Source: Zelopaecilomyces penicillatus (taxonomy: Eukaryota > Ascomycota > Sordariomycetes > Hypocreales > Pseudodiploosporaceae). Taken from it: a DNA stretch of 64,000 bases. Shown in pieces: positions 24,122 to 33,728 of the stretch. The stretch is from contig VCCP01000003.1 in the NCBI GenBank assembly GCA_005765155.1, positions 1,054,001 through 1,118,000 of the forward strand. The letters are read 5' to 3'. Position 1 is the stretch's first letter; each line of letters starts with the position of its first letter. The notes under the pieces are model-generated. The model saw only the letters and a list, made by a program, of their open reading frames with translations, searched no databases and was not told the origin of the DNA. Both the position numbers and the translations under genes were made by a program.

Positions 24122-25678
24122 ATGGAGAGCTCATCACTAGTTAAAGCGCACGACCATGCGCTTGCTGCCGCTGTCGCTACTCGCCAAGCGTCCGACACCA
24201 CGGTTGCCATCAACGAACATGCCTTGGCTGCGGGCGAGTTTGCCAACGCTGCGAGAAGCACCTCGAGCGTCGAGGCGTTGAGGACGCTGAAGCTGTTGGA
24301 GGAACATCACAGGAAACTCGCCGAAATCCTCAAGCTGCCGCCGGAGCAGACGTCGCAGAGCAAGGATGGCGACGCCGGCGAGAAGCAGCACTCCGAGAAG
24401 GACCCGTCCTCTAGCAGCGAAACCGAACATGGCAATAAGGACGACTCTGTCGAACACAGAGCCTCGAGGACAGCGCAGCCGCCTGGGCTAGGCCAGCAGC
24501 GACGCTATGCGTCCAGGGAGATGTCATCATCGATAGCTAGCAACCTGGCCTCGGCAAGGGGTATTCGATCCAAATATCGTGGGCAGCCGCTCAGCCCTAG
24601 CATCTCAAATGATCAAGCACCGGGAAATGTCGACCCCCACTCACATAAGGACGGCTCCAAGGCCAAGATGCAAAACATCATGGATACTCAGTCAGGCCGG
24701 CCTACTTGGGTTCCACCCATGACCTCGAGCTCGAAACAGGAGGGTCGACCCAAGACCGCAGCATCTTCTCGAGCTGATACAGGCTCCGCTCCCGTAGATG
24801 ACGGCGGATACGCACGGTTTTACAATACCTTTGGGAATCTCATCAACAAGATCTCTGCGCCACTGGCGTTTGCAGGACTTCCGCTTATCCAAGAGGAATC
24901 CGTGGCGCCATCTGAGCCACCCGAGTCTCCAGAAGTGTCTCCCACCAAGCGCAACCGGGTACGAGCATCACGTTCCCCCAGCATGGAACCAGATTTATCC
25001 AAAATATACTCCAAGGCTACTCTCCGAGCTCTTGCTAGAGAAGGCCATACAGCCGCCAATGATTCCTTCTATGTCGTACCGACCACCGGTCACACCATGT
25101 CTTATGCCAATATCCTGAGTTATGCCGAGAAAGAGAAGCGCCGCATGGAAGCTTTGAGTCTAGGCGAACTTGGCGATATTACGCATGAAGAAGACGACGA
25201 TGACTTTGTAGATGCACGTGAGACAATGGTACCGGCTTCGCCTGGGCAAATGCGCCGTTCCGGACGTCTTCGAGCCGATAGAGAACTCAGTAATACCATT
25301 GAAGAGTTGACTCTTGAAAATAAATCCCTTAAGGACATGCTTGACAAACTTACCAAGAGACTTCACACGTTTGAAGCAAGTGCCCAGAATTCGGCTTTGG
25401 CCCTGGCCGAGAGCTACCGCATCATGCGTCCAGGGTCGCCCCTATCCGTTACAGGGAGCAAAGTCGGGGATGATTTGATGAAGAAGAAAAACCAGGAACT
25501 AGAGGAGCAGCTGGTAGCAGCCACGAAACAGATGGAAAGGCTGGAGAAGGATAACCGTAAGATGCAGAAGACGTTAGAGAAATACCGAGAGAAGTGGGAT
25601 ACACTGAAAGCTGGAGCCAAGGCACGAAGAGAAGCGCAAGGGACAGGGGAGAGCGTGGAAGATGCCCGTCAAAGCTAA
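24122..25678 (+). CDS. MIT-domain, coiled-coil protein, Atg38/NRBF2-like
   Basis: Single exon, 518 residues. The N terminus (about residues 8-66: KAHDHALAAAVATRQ, INEHALAAGEFANAAR, LRTLKLLEEHHRKLAEIL) is a three-helix MIT-like domain. The middle is Ser/Pro-rich and disordered. Residues about 395-505 are a strong coiled coil (ELTLENKSLKDMLDKLTKRL, LEKDNRKMQKTLEKYREKW). MIT at the N terminus with a C-terminal coiled coil is the layout of Atg38/NRBF2, a subunit that stabilises the autophagic Vps34-Atg14 PI3-kinase complex, but it is longer than yeast Atg38. The identification rests on architecture only; another MIT-coiled-coil adaptor is possible. The gene is head-to-head with the sterol-transporter gene and tail-to-tail with the JmjC gene, 128 bp away. 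The first ATG has an A at -3 and no intron is needed. Confidence 0.75.
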   Translation: MESSSLVKAHDHALAAAVATRQASDTTVAINEHALAAGEFANAARSTSSVEALRTLKLLEEHHRKLAEILKLPPEQTSQSKDGDAGEKQHSEKDPSSSSETEHGNKDDSVEHRASRTAQPPGLGQQRRYASREMSSSIASNLASARGIRSKYRGQPLSPSISNDQAPGNVDPHSHKDGSKAKMQNIMDTQSGRPTWVPPMTSSSKQEGRPKTAASSRADTGSAPVDDGGYARFYNTFGNLINKISAPLAFAGLPLIQEESVAPSEPPESPEVSPTKRNRVRASRSPSMEPDLSKIYSKATLRALAREGHTAANDSFYVVPTTGHTMSYANILSYAEKEKRRMEALSLGELGDITHEEDDDDFVDARETMVPASPGQMRRSGRLRADRELSNTIEELTLENKSLKDMLDKLTKRLHTFEASAQNSALALAESYRIMRPGSPLSVTGSKVGDDLMKKKNQELEEQLVAATKQMERLEKDNRKMQKTLEKYREKWDTLKAGAKARREAQGTGESVEDARQS

Positions 25679-25806
25679 TGGGCATGGTGGAAAACCGCTC
25701 GAGTCCTGATGATCTACTTGAGATTTAGTGAATGTGATTGTGAGTTCTACATGTGCGTATGATAAGACTAGTTGACAAGTCCATCTGACATGGCAGTGGT
25801 ATTTGG

Positions 25807-27312
25807 CTAGTTCCACCAGAAACTGACACTGAAGCTAATGCTAAGGCTGCGAACATAATGCCACCAGCCGATTGGAATGAGTAACGTATCCCCAGGTGTC
25901 AAGATACATTCCCAATACTCGACGCCCTGCAGAGACTCCTTTATCTCGGCCACCACATCTGCCCCATCTGTACCGTCCCCTGCTTCCTGGGGCGTATCCC
26001 AACCCTCCAACACCCCCACATCCAATTGACTGGTATTGCTCATGTCGACACCGTGCTCCGGCGTTCGAGGGCGCATGTGCGGTGTTGCATGAGGCGGGTA
26101 TAGCCTGACATACTTTGTACCCACGACTTGGCAGAGGAGGTTGTAATAGCCGTCCGTGTGGAGGGGTGTGATTGTCCGTGCCGGGCCAAACCAAGCATTG
26201 AGTTGGGGGACATCGACTGTAGGCTGGTTCTTGGATGGGTCACTTGGATGGCCGGGCACGTCGGCCCAACAGAAATCCGGGACTTGTATGTCGTTGCGCA
26301 GGGAGGGAATCTGCCGGAATAGGTTGTGTTGAGCTAGATAGCCTGTCTTCTTTGTCCGAACTTTGCTGGTATCATCACACTCTTCATCCATATATCTCCT
26401 AAGAAAATCTCGAAAGTGAATCAACTCCTGGCCCCATTCCTGGTCGACATAACTCCGGCCAACTTCAACTGGGACAAGACGTCTGCCTCCAAAGGTCTTT
26501 GACAGGAGATAGTCGGGACTGTTCCACGGATGGTCCGTCAACGCCGGCCAATTTCTAATCAGATCTGTAAAGACAGCAGGTCGAGGATCTCCTTTGTCCG
26601 CGTTCATATAATCTTCAAATTTCTCCAGTGTCCAGTTCTCATGACGTACACAGGCGTTGCTCTCCGAAATTACTGGTCTGTCAAAGGGTTCATGGGTAGA
26701 AAACCTACGGGGATGAGCTATCCGAATGCGCTTTGTTGGTCTTTCTCCAGGCGTTATCTCTGATGACCAGAATTCTTCTAGCATAACCAAAGTCTTTTCG
26801 ATCCATGATGCGCCCAAGTGCTTTCCTGCTCCACCGGCTGTTATAAGAGCTCTATCGAGATGCTCTACTACAACGTCCAGCGCATCTTCATGGAATGGCT
26901 CACTTGCGTAAGCCTCCAATACATTAAAATGAGATATGAGAATAAGTGTGTCTGTGTAAATCTGCCGCCAGTGCTCTGGGAGCTTATCAAATCTGTAAGC
27001 ATAGAAAGAAGACATTGAAATGGTGGCCAAGTCATTGAGTCTTGTTTGGAGCAGCTTCTTTTCCTCGACTTGGACTTTAGATCCCTCCACCAAGAGATTG
27101 TGGATTTTCATGAGAACCTGGGCTTGACGTTTGAGAAGTGTTTGCATGGCGGCACCTCGCATATCGTGTCCACTCAATGCTGCAGGCTCGTCTGCGTCTC
27201 TGGTTGTCTCGATAACGTGGTCTGTTGACATCGGTGGAATTGGCGGCAACTCAGCAATGACTTTCGCAGCGTCCAAGTATCGACCCAGTACCTGGTCCCG
27301 CAGTGACGCCAT
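25807..27312 (-). CDS. JMJD5/KDM8-like JmjC-domain oxygenase
   Basis: Single exon, 501 residues. The C-terminal half is a JmjC Fe(II)/2-oxoglutarate domain: GYLAQHNLFRQIP, NAWFGPARTITPLHTDGYYN, VGTKYVRLYPP, GDTLLIPIGWWHYVRSLSIS, ending FSVSFWWN. The iron triad is visible as His385, Asp387 (HTD) and His485 (WWHYV). These signatures and the close of the protein match JMJD5/KDM8, a protein hydroxylase with disputed demethylase and endopeptidase reports, more closely than histone-demethylase JmjC families. The N-terminal 220 residues are helical, as in JMJD5. There is no PHD, JmjN or DNA-binding domain. Nuclear or cytosolic; substrate unknown. The first ATG is used. Confidence 0.92.
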   Translation of the reverse strand: MASLRDQVLGRYLDAAKVIAELPPIPPMSTDHVIETTRDADEPAALSGHDMRGAAMQTLLKRQAQVLMKIHNLLVEGSKVQVEEKKLLQTRLNDLATISMSSFYAYRFDKLPEHWRQIYTDTLILISHFNVLEAYASEPFHEDALDVVVEHLDRALITAGGAGKHLGASWIEKTLVMLEEFWSSEITPGERPTKRIRIAHPRRFSTHEPFDRPVISESNACVRHENWTLEKFEDYMNADKGDPRPAVFTDLIRNWPALTDHPWNSPDYLLSKTFGGRRLVPVEVGRSYVDQEWGQELIHFRDFLRRYMDEECDDTSKVRTKKTGYLAQHNLFRQIPSLRNDIQVPDFCWADVPGHPSDPSKNQPTVDVPQLNAWFGPARTITPLHTDGYYNLLCQVVGTKYVRLYPPHATPHMRPRTPEHGVDMSNTSQLDVGVLEGWDTPQEAGDGTDGADVVAEIKESLQGVEYWECILTPGDTLLIPIGWWHYVRSLSISFSVSFWWN

Positions 27313-28090
27313 GGTGCGGTTCCATAAAGAAGCCTTGCTAAAAGAACCAAAAATTAAAAAAGCCGATGCCTCGTTCTTAGATGCATGTAGTTGTTAAAAA
27401 GAGTGGCGGACTGAGTGGAGGAATTTGGAGTGTGTTTGTGAAGTACAGGGTAGAGATAGACTTATCTGATCTGCCACCACTATACTTTTTCATTTCTCAC
27501 GTAACGCTTTGCTTTATCACCATTGCTTATAGAAGTCCTTCACCAGAAACTTGAATTAAAATAAAAGATCTCCAGTATCATAGAGTATCTAGTGGTCTAG
27601 CATGCAGCAAAATGTTGGTTGCCGACCTGATTACACCTGTGCGACATGGTGAGGCACCATCCGATAACGGTCAACTTAAAGCTGCCAACGCTGCACAAAT
27701 GAAATTGCACAGCTGGCACCAATACTTTCGTCGCGGCGTTTACTATTATTATGGTCAAGTGCTTTCTCATCTCCTTTAATTTTCCCATTTTTTTTTTCAT
27801 TCGCATGCAACCGCTCGATCCGATTGTTGCATCATTTCTCCCTTGGTCTTGTACCTCAAGGGTCTGTCATCAAGACAAACATGGGCATTGACAGCTGCGC
27901 TTATTATTATATGACTACCAGGAATGCTTTTGGTCAACGCCGTAAACTTGGGCTATTTTCTTGTATGGAGATGGTTGGAACAAACGACTCATTCCCAAGT
28001 AATTCAGAACACAGAATTTGGAGCCACCTATATAATTTTCAATCCAAGTGCCGATGTTAACCAATCATCATTGGAGCGCGTCATATACAT
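27313..28090. other. Intergenic between JmjC gene and tRNA-Arg
   Basis: Upstream region of the JmjC gene followed by AT-richer DNA leading to the tRNA. No supported coding feature. Confidence 0.5.
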
Positions 28091-28177
28091 GGTGTGCTGG
28101 CGCAATGGTAGCGCGCAGTCCTCCTATTACTATAGGTAATAAGACTGAGGCTCAGGGTTCGAGTCCCTGGTATACCG
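28091..28177 (+). tRNA. tRNA-Arg(CCT) with a 15-nt intron
   Basis: The cloverleaf folds cleanly: acceptor GGTGTGC with GTATACC, D stem GCGC/GCGC, anticodon stem CAGTC/GACTG, T arm CAGGG-TTCGAGT-CCCTG, discriminator G. The anticodon CCT is at 28123-28125. The intron (28127-28141) sits at the normal 37/38 position and contains AGG, able to pair with the anticodon as in most eukaryotic pre-tRNAs. The mature length is 72 nt. The Pol III A box (TGGCGCAATGG) and B box (GGTTCGAGTCC) are intact, and a T-rich terminator follows at about 28186. Confidence 0.93.
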
Positions 28178-28214
28178 GCACGCATTTCTTTTTTGGCTTT
28201 GTCCACATTTTTTT

Positions 28215-28259
28215 TTCTGATGTTCTTTTTTCTGATGTTCTTTTTTCTGATGTTCTTTT
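28215..28259 (+). repeat. Three-unit 15-bp tandem repeat
   Basis: TTCTGATGTTCTTTT is repeated three times directly after the tRNA-Arg terminator. Confidence 0.9.
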
Positions 28260-28757
28260 TGCTGTTTGTATATTGCTTTTAGCATTACGCCCCCCGCACT
28301 TAGTTTGCTATGCCTTCATGTGCAATGACAGTGCACTGTCGCAGCAGATAATTATCTCAGTAGGCTGCTGTCGATTAACAACGCCATCATGGCGCAGACT
28401 ATGTTGTATGCAATTGAAGTAATAACGGTGGAGGGCACAACGCACGCAATTGCAATAACAACAGCGCAGGCCACGGTGCATATGATTGAATTTGTATAGA
28501 GACAGATCACAACGCATGCAATCGAAGTTAGCAATTGAGATCACATAACTCTGTGTAAGTTAGGCTTGAAGGGATGCGCGTAGAAAAGCTTGGCCGTGCA
28601 CAGGCCATACTATGCGAATAGCAATGCATACCTAAAGGTAGTACTCATCAGATGCAGTAATTGTACCTTTAGTACTCCGTACCTTAGCGGGAGTCGCGGG
28701 GCCTGTGCAAGCCTGTAAGACTTGTAAAAAAACAGATTCTGATTACTGGCTGCTGCT

Positions 28758-28799
28758 TGACCTGCTGCTTGATCTGCTGCCAAGCCAAGCAGCAGGTCA
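28758..28799. repeat. Perfect 14-bp inverted repeat (hairpin)
   Basis: TGACCTGCTGCTTG at 28758-28771 and its reverse complement at 28786-28799 are separated by 14 nt, within a wider CTGCTG-rich patch. Confidence 0.85.
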
Positions 28800-29607
28800 G
28801 CCAGCCACCAAGCCAGTCAAGCAGAAGATGTAAAGTCAAAGAAAGAAAGAAAGAAAGAAAGCAATTACCAAGGCAGCTATACAGTTCTTTTACTTATCTT
28901 AATATCTTGATTTAGATAAAGAAGCGAGATAAATAAGAGTATATAATTTATAGCTAGATTTAGATATATAGTATATACTCGTATAAATCTTGCAAGTATT
29001 ACAGAATCTGCAAGCATACCAGAGCTCTGCAAGCCTACTAGGAATCCTACTTTTCCCACTAAGGTAGGTACCTACGGACAACAATGTGCAGTGGGATACA
29101 AGTACACAAAGCCATTGTAGTGCATTGTTTGATGGATGCAGGCTCACAATTACTTGTGAGGGACTGGAAAATGCCACACAAGTGATTTCGAGCAACTATG
29201 GAGGTGGGTGTTTTGGTGAGCGCAGGCGCGGAATTACTTGTGTTCTACTGTATTAATTGAACTTTGACAGTGGTGCGGCAATGAATTTGGTAACGGCATA
29301 TGTAATTGAAGTTAGCAATTAAGGCTCTGTATAGTTGTATGAGTACGAGTTTGAGTATGTAAGCTTGGCTCCAAGGGCCATAATGTTCGAATAGCAGTTT
29401 TAAAATGTCCAAACAGTATTATTTACATCTCATTTCGATTTGTCTGTTAGAAGCAAAGTGTACAAGGAAAGAAAATGGTCTCAAGTCGTTTAAACCCCAA
29501 AGCAACCTCAAATGAAGCAAAAGCAAAGCTAATATTTAAGAGCAAACCTCTTAACAAGAAAATTGACGACAGCGAATACGCAACATACAAATTTTCTAAA
29601 GCATTTC

Positions 29608-32262
29608 TCAATTCTCCCCGTCTCCGCCCCCGTCCCTTCTTGCCAAGGCTTCATCTATCGCCTTCTGTATATCATCATCCGTTATATCAGTATACTGGGA
29701 AGGGACCAAGTTGAGATTGGTCCCTGAAACAGGATGCCTGAAATTTCGAATGGGCTCATAATATGACGAACCCATCGCTTCTTTAATTCTCTCCCTCAAA
29801 TCCGCCGTATATGGCGAGACTGGACTCGATGGGTGTTCGTCGGGCTGGTCGCGGTATATCACCTCCATGACCTCTCCTTCAAAACTGATGGGCCGGTAAA
29901 ACGGAGCATCTAGCTCCACAGAACCATTTCCTCTCCTGGCCATGTATTCGGCGAACTGAGGAGACCAAGGCATATTATTCATACTTTCAAAACCGGTTTG
30001 AGCCGGAGCATGGTTTATAGTAGCAGGACGTTCAGCTCCTTGAGAAAGTGACTCTGGTTGCACAGGCGAATGCGTGGCTGGTGGTTCAGGTGATTTTACC
30101 GGTGACTGTGCAAGAGGATGAGCAAGAGGTTGCGAAACTAATTGCACGGGAGACTGTATGGCATTTTGTGTTAAGGTAACTCGATCACTTTTTGACGACA
30201 GAATAGGTGTGTTAGATTGCTCCACCGGTTTATTTGAGATACCAGAATCGAGTTTTTGGAATGACTCCTCATCGCCAAAATCCTTGCCGCTGAGGTTCGT
30301 CCAAGGATGCCGGACTCTTTTCTTCAGTTCAACCGCATCTCGTGATACGAATTGGCCCCGTTTTCGTTTGCGCAACAGATTCAAGACTGATTTGTAACCC
30401 TTTTCTTCAGTCTTTCCAAGGGTCGAGGGCTTTGGTGCTGGCAAGCGACTCTTGACTGAAACGGGCGAATCAGGCGAGGCAGGCGAGGCAGGCGAGAAAG
30501 GAAAGGCAGGCAAAGCTGTTTGTGTGACACCTTTTGGCTCAACTTTTCGAACGGAATTTGGTTGTGAGGCAGGCAAGGCAGGCAAGGCAGGCAAGGCAGG
30601 CAAGGCAAGCAAAACGGGTTGTGTGACGCCTTTTAACTCAACATTTTGAACGGAATTTGGTTGCATCCTATTAATGGCATTCAGAAGTGCACCCTTTGGT
30701 ATCAGACCCGGTTTAAATGATTGATCATCCTTTAAACCTTGTGCGGATTGTTCAGCTTTATTGACAGATTTGTTTTCGCTGGGAAGGGAATCATTCAAAC
30801 TCAGATCCGTATTCAACTTCCTGGCTTTGCGCATTGCTTTCAGTGCATCATTCTTTTCTCGAATGTGAGGCAGCACAGGCCGCGGAACATAAGCCGGGCG
30901 AATTACGGCTTGAGGAACAGAATGAGAGTCCCAAGGCTGGGATCGTTGTTCATCTGTGATAGTGAATTCCCTGTGATGATTATAGCAAACCACACCTCCA
31001 ACATGATGAATTGTTGGAAAGCACCATCCTCCGTTGGATGTGAGAGTGTGTGCAAGAGTTTTGATTCTTGTGGGCAGATTTTCGCTCCGTTTCCTTCTCA
31101 CAGAAGTGAGTTCGCGACTTGAGGGAGGTAAATCTTGCGCCAGTTCATTCATGATCAAGAATTCAAAATACTTGTGCATTTTCCCCAAGAGCTCTTTGTA
31201 AGATAACTTCTGGTTTCCCTTGTGTGCTCCCCAATCTCTTAGCCTGAGAACAAAGCTGTCAAGTGGAATCTTTTCTGTGCTCAGCTCCGTGTGAGTGACC
31301 AGTCGACTACCATCAGCTCTTTGAAATTTGGGTATTGTCATGATCTCTTTCATAGTCAAACCAACCAGCCCACGTAGAATTAGTTGGTGCCAACACACAT
31401 TGACATATCCGCACTCCCAATCAGAATTCTGAGCAGTGCATGGGACCACCAGCCATATAAAATCGGATTCTAGTTCCCATTCAATTAGCATCTGTTGCCA
31501 GAGTTTTACAACTCGTTGCGCACGCAAATCTCGATTCGCAGAGAAAGTGTCGTGGAGGTAGAGAGCTTTCATCTTCCGGTCCCAAATATAGCCTATCCAG
31601 TGATTATCAATGTGAACATAACCAGCGACAAGACGCCGGTGTTGAGTGAGTTCCATGAACTGTTCACGGTCTTTGGCAACATATCCTCCCCGGATATAAC
31701 TGGTTGTGGGGACAAGATGGGGAACCTTATTCAGGACTCGACCTGTCTGATCCGCGCTCCATAATAATTCCCTTGGAGGGACAGCAACAACATGATCCAA
31801 CCCTCGAGTAATGATTCGTAAGATAGCAATAAGACCGTAGTTATTTGCTAATTCAGACTTGCTCCAACCTATAACAAAGTTAAGAGCATCCGTGAGATGA
31901 TTTGCCCAAGTACACCCTGGTGACAACGGAATGGGCATTATAGGAACATTGCTGAATAGAGCTTCGCAATCTGTTCCTGGCGGGATCTTTATTTGAAGAC
32001 CCTTGAGATAGTCCTTTTCTGGCCAATCATGGCGCACAACCATCCAGACCGGTTGGCTACCGTATGCTTCAGCTAGTGAGCCACCAATTGTGTTGATTTC
32101 GATTGGATCAATTTCCTGAGAAACGGTTCCGCTGGTTGCTCCTGTGATGGCAGGGAGAAGGATTCTTGCAGATTCTGGTGTAGACGGGCAGAAAAATAAA
32201 TTTGGGTTCGGGCTTTTGAATCCGGGAGGATTTCTCGTGAATGCTTGTGTTTCGGGCTCCAT
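29608..32262 (-). CDS. Ulp1-like (C48) cysteine-protease-domain protein of an accessory region
   Basis: Single exon, 884 residues from MEPETQAFTRN. An open frame continues 78 codons upstream, but that part is C/T-rich leader sequence. Residues about 215-290 carry a Ulp1/SENP-type catalytic set: His in NHWIGYIWD, Asp in LHDTFS, and Gln and Cys in AQNSDWECGYVN, in the order and spacing of clan CE peptidases that cut SUMO or NEDD8 conjugates. The C-terminal 500 residues are disordered, with an internal duplication (QPNSVxxVExKGVTQ twice) and LPA and SPA tandem repeats. It is not a canonical Ulp1/Ulp2 in the rest of its sequence; such orphan Ulp1-domain proteins are often expanded or transposon-associated in fungi. 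It is divergently paired with a small Cys-rich gene 504 bp away. Whether the enzyme is active, and its substrate, are unknown. Confidence 0.75.
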   Translation of the reverse strand: MEPETQAFTRNPPGFKSPNPNLFFCPSTPESARILLPAITGATSGTVSQEIDPIEINTIGGSLAEAYGSQPVWMVVRHDWPEKDYLKGLQIKIPPGTDCEALFSNVPIMPIPLSPGCTWANHLTDALNFVIGWSKSELANNYGLIAILRIITRGLDHVVAVPPRELLWSADQTGRVLNKVPHLVPTTSYIRGGYVAKDREQFMELTQHRRLVAGYVHIDNHWIGYIWDRKMKALYLHDTFSANRDLRAQRVVKLWQQMLIEWELESDFIWLVVPCTAQNSDWECGYVNVCWHQLILRGLVGLTMKEIMTIPKFQRADGSRLVTHTELSTEKIPLDSFVLRLRDWGAHKGNQKLSYKELLGKMHKYFEFLIMNELAQDLPPSSRELTSVRRKRSENLPTRIKTLAHTLTSNGGWCFPTIHHVGGVVCYNHHREFTITDEQRSQPWDSHSVPQAVIRPAYVPRPVLPHIREKNDALKAMRKARKLNTDLSLNDSLPSENKSVNKAEQSAQGLKDDQSFKPGLIPKGALLNAINRMQPNSVQNVELKGVTQPVLLALPALPALPALPASQPNSVRKVEPKGVTQTALPAFPFSPASPASPDSPVSVKSRLPAPKPSTLGKTEEKGYKSVLNLLRKRKRGQFVSRDAVELKKRVRHPWTNLSGKDFGDEESFQKLDSGISNKPVEQSNTPILSSKSDRVTLTQNAIQSPVQLVSQPLAHPLAQSPVKSPEPPATHSPVQPESLSQGAERPATINHAPAQTGFESMNNMPWSPQFAEYMARRGNGSVELDAPFYRPISFEGEVMEVIYRDQPDEHPSSPVSPYTADLRERIKEAMGSSYYEPIRNFRHPVSGTNLNLVPSQYTDITDDDIQKAIDEALARRDGGGDGEN
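30470..30612 (-). repeat. 9-bp coding minisatellites (SPA and LPA repeats)
   Basis: Plus-strand units like GGCGAGGCA and GGCAAGGCA are repeated in tandem inside the Ulp1-like gene and encode Ser-Pro-Ala and Leu-Pro-Ala repeats. Confidence 0.85.
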
Positions 32263-32766
32263 GCTGATACTTCGCAGAAAGTAACAGATGATTGGTATCA
32301 AAAATAGATAGGTGGTGTGTTCTTTTGTGAATGAAAAGTGCGTAGAAGTGCAAGAATGTATACACAAAGCGGTGCGAGAGGAAAAACAAAAGATGTGGGT
32401 GTGAGGTGTGAAGATAGAAAGAAAAGTAGGAAAAGCAGTATGTGTTGGAGTGAAGTGAACAGGAGAGAGAGAGCAAGTGGCCCTAGCTTCTTCCAAGCAG
32501 CTGACACGTTGTGGTAGAGAGAGTTATTTTAAATATACCTTCATCCATAGTGGTTTCTCACTCAAGACTGAGGTACATTATAAATTTCGACCTTTGTCAA
32601 TTGGCGGTCGCCATTTGTAATTTTGCCAGTAGCCAAAGTCTTACACTTGTATTGTTCTACGTACAGAATCTTTTATTACATTCAGAGTTTTGGCAAGCCT
32701 TTTCTTCCACACCCTTAAACCTTTTCCCTCTTCGCATTCTAGTATAATTTGTTATTCTCCTCAACC
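32263..32766. other. Divergent promoter region of the Ulp1-like and Cys-rich genes
   Basis: The 504 bp lie between two divergent starts. The minus-strand leader is strongly pyrimidine-rich, a common feature near fungal transcription starts. Confidence 0.5.
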
Positions 32767-33728
32767 ATGATGCCTCCCATTCCAAATATCTCCACATTGA
32801 CTGATCGTCTGGTTGAAGGACGATACCAAGCTCCACCGAATAGCTTCCAGTCCTTGCATGCTAAAACATCACAAATGTTCGACTCTAGCGATGACTTTTC
32901 GGTCATATCCTCTTTTGTAAGTCTTTCGCCTCCACATCTGATTCGGGTTCGGCGCTGAATATTATATAGATGCGCAGCATTATAGAGATATGGGTGCTTG
33001 GTGGAAGCAATATGAGGCGCCATGGCAACCCAGTTTATTCCGAGATCGTTTTAAGAGATTCGATGCCGTTGGGATTTCGTGAGGATCTTGTGGAAGCGTA
33101 CCAATCATTTCAGAAGAAGGGTCCTACCACTTTCATTGAGTTTATCTTCCACCAACTATTCGGAGCTGAATACCGAAACGAACTGCGCAATATCCTCGCC
33201 CAAAAAAGGCAATGTCTTATTGTTGCCAATGTTCCCAGCATATCAGCCGAATTAAACCGTGTGTGCATTCCTGCAGAGCTTGCACAACCCAGAGGTTATT
33301 TCATTAGATCTCTCTCCACATACAAGCATCGACTGGCCTTCTTCGTTGCATTGCATGGGCAGGCGAATCCATTTCTCTGTGAGCATTGCAGGTTTATTTG
33401 GAATAACACGGTCACGAAATCCCGTGAACGTGTATTATATCCCTTCCACAATTGTATGTCATTGAAGGGTGTGTCTCATAACAGATGCAGCAATTGCATA
33501 TCTCATGATCATCATTGCACATGGGAGCAATATTCCCAATACGCGGGTGTCATTGGCTTCGGAGAGCGTATTCGAATGCCGCTGGCTGGCCTTGATGATG
33601 CTGTCATCAACCGTAACACTACATTGAAGATTCCCGATCACTTGAGTAAACAGTTCGCTCCGCGTCTGCTGAAGGCTTTCCCTCGACTAGACGATGATAA
33701 GAAGCAGCTTTTACAAACTAAAGAATAA
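32767..33728 (+). CDS. Cys-rich fungal protein of unknown function, two exons
   Basis: Exon 1 (32767-32916) and exon 2 (32970-33728) are joined across a 53-nt intron with GTAAGT and TATATAG ends, in phase 0, giving 302 residues. The C-terminal part has a metal-binding-like Cys/His pattern: CEHC near residue 187, FHNC near 211, RCSNC near 222 and HDHHC near 230. This C-x2-C...C...C-x2-C...C arrangement resembles small Cys-rich domains of unknown function common in filamentous fungi (DUF3716-like); that assignment is tentative. The N-terminal half has no recognisable domain. No signal peptide or TM helix is seen. Its context is the accessory region, divergent from the Ulp1-like gene. Confidence 0.7.

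Larger units (their letters stand above)
28178..29607. other. Gene-free stretch with several short repeats
   Basis: Start of the AT-richer accessory zone. It includes a 15-bp tandem repeat, a 14-bp-arm hairpin and a GAAA microsatellite (about 28838-28862). A GAAGTTAGCAATT core occurs both near 28525 and near 29308. No gene is supported. The right end is the 3' flank of the Ulp1-like gene. Confidence 0.5.
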
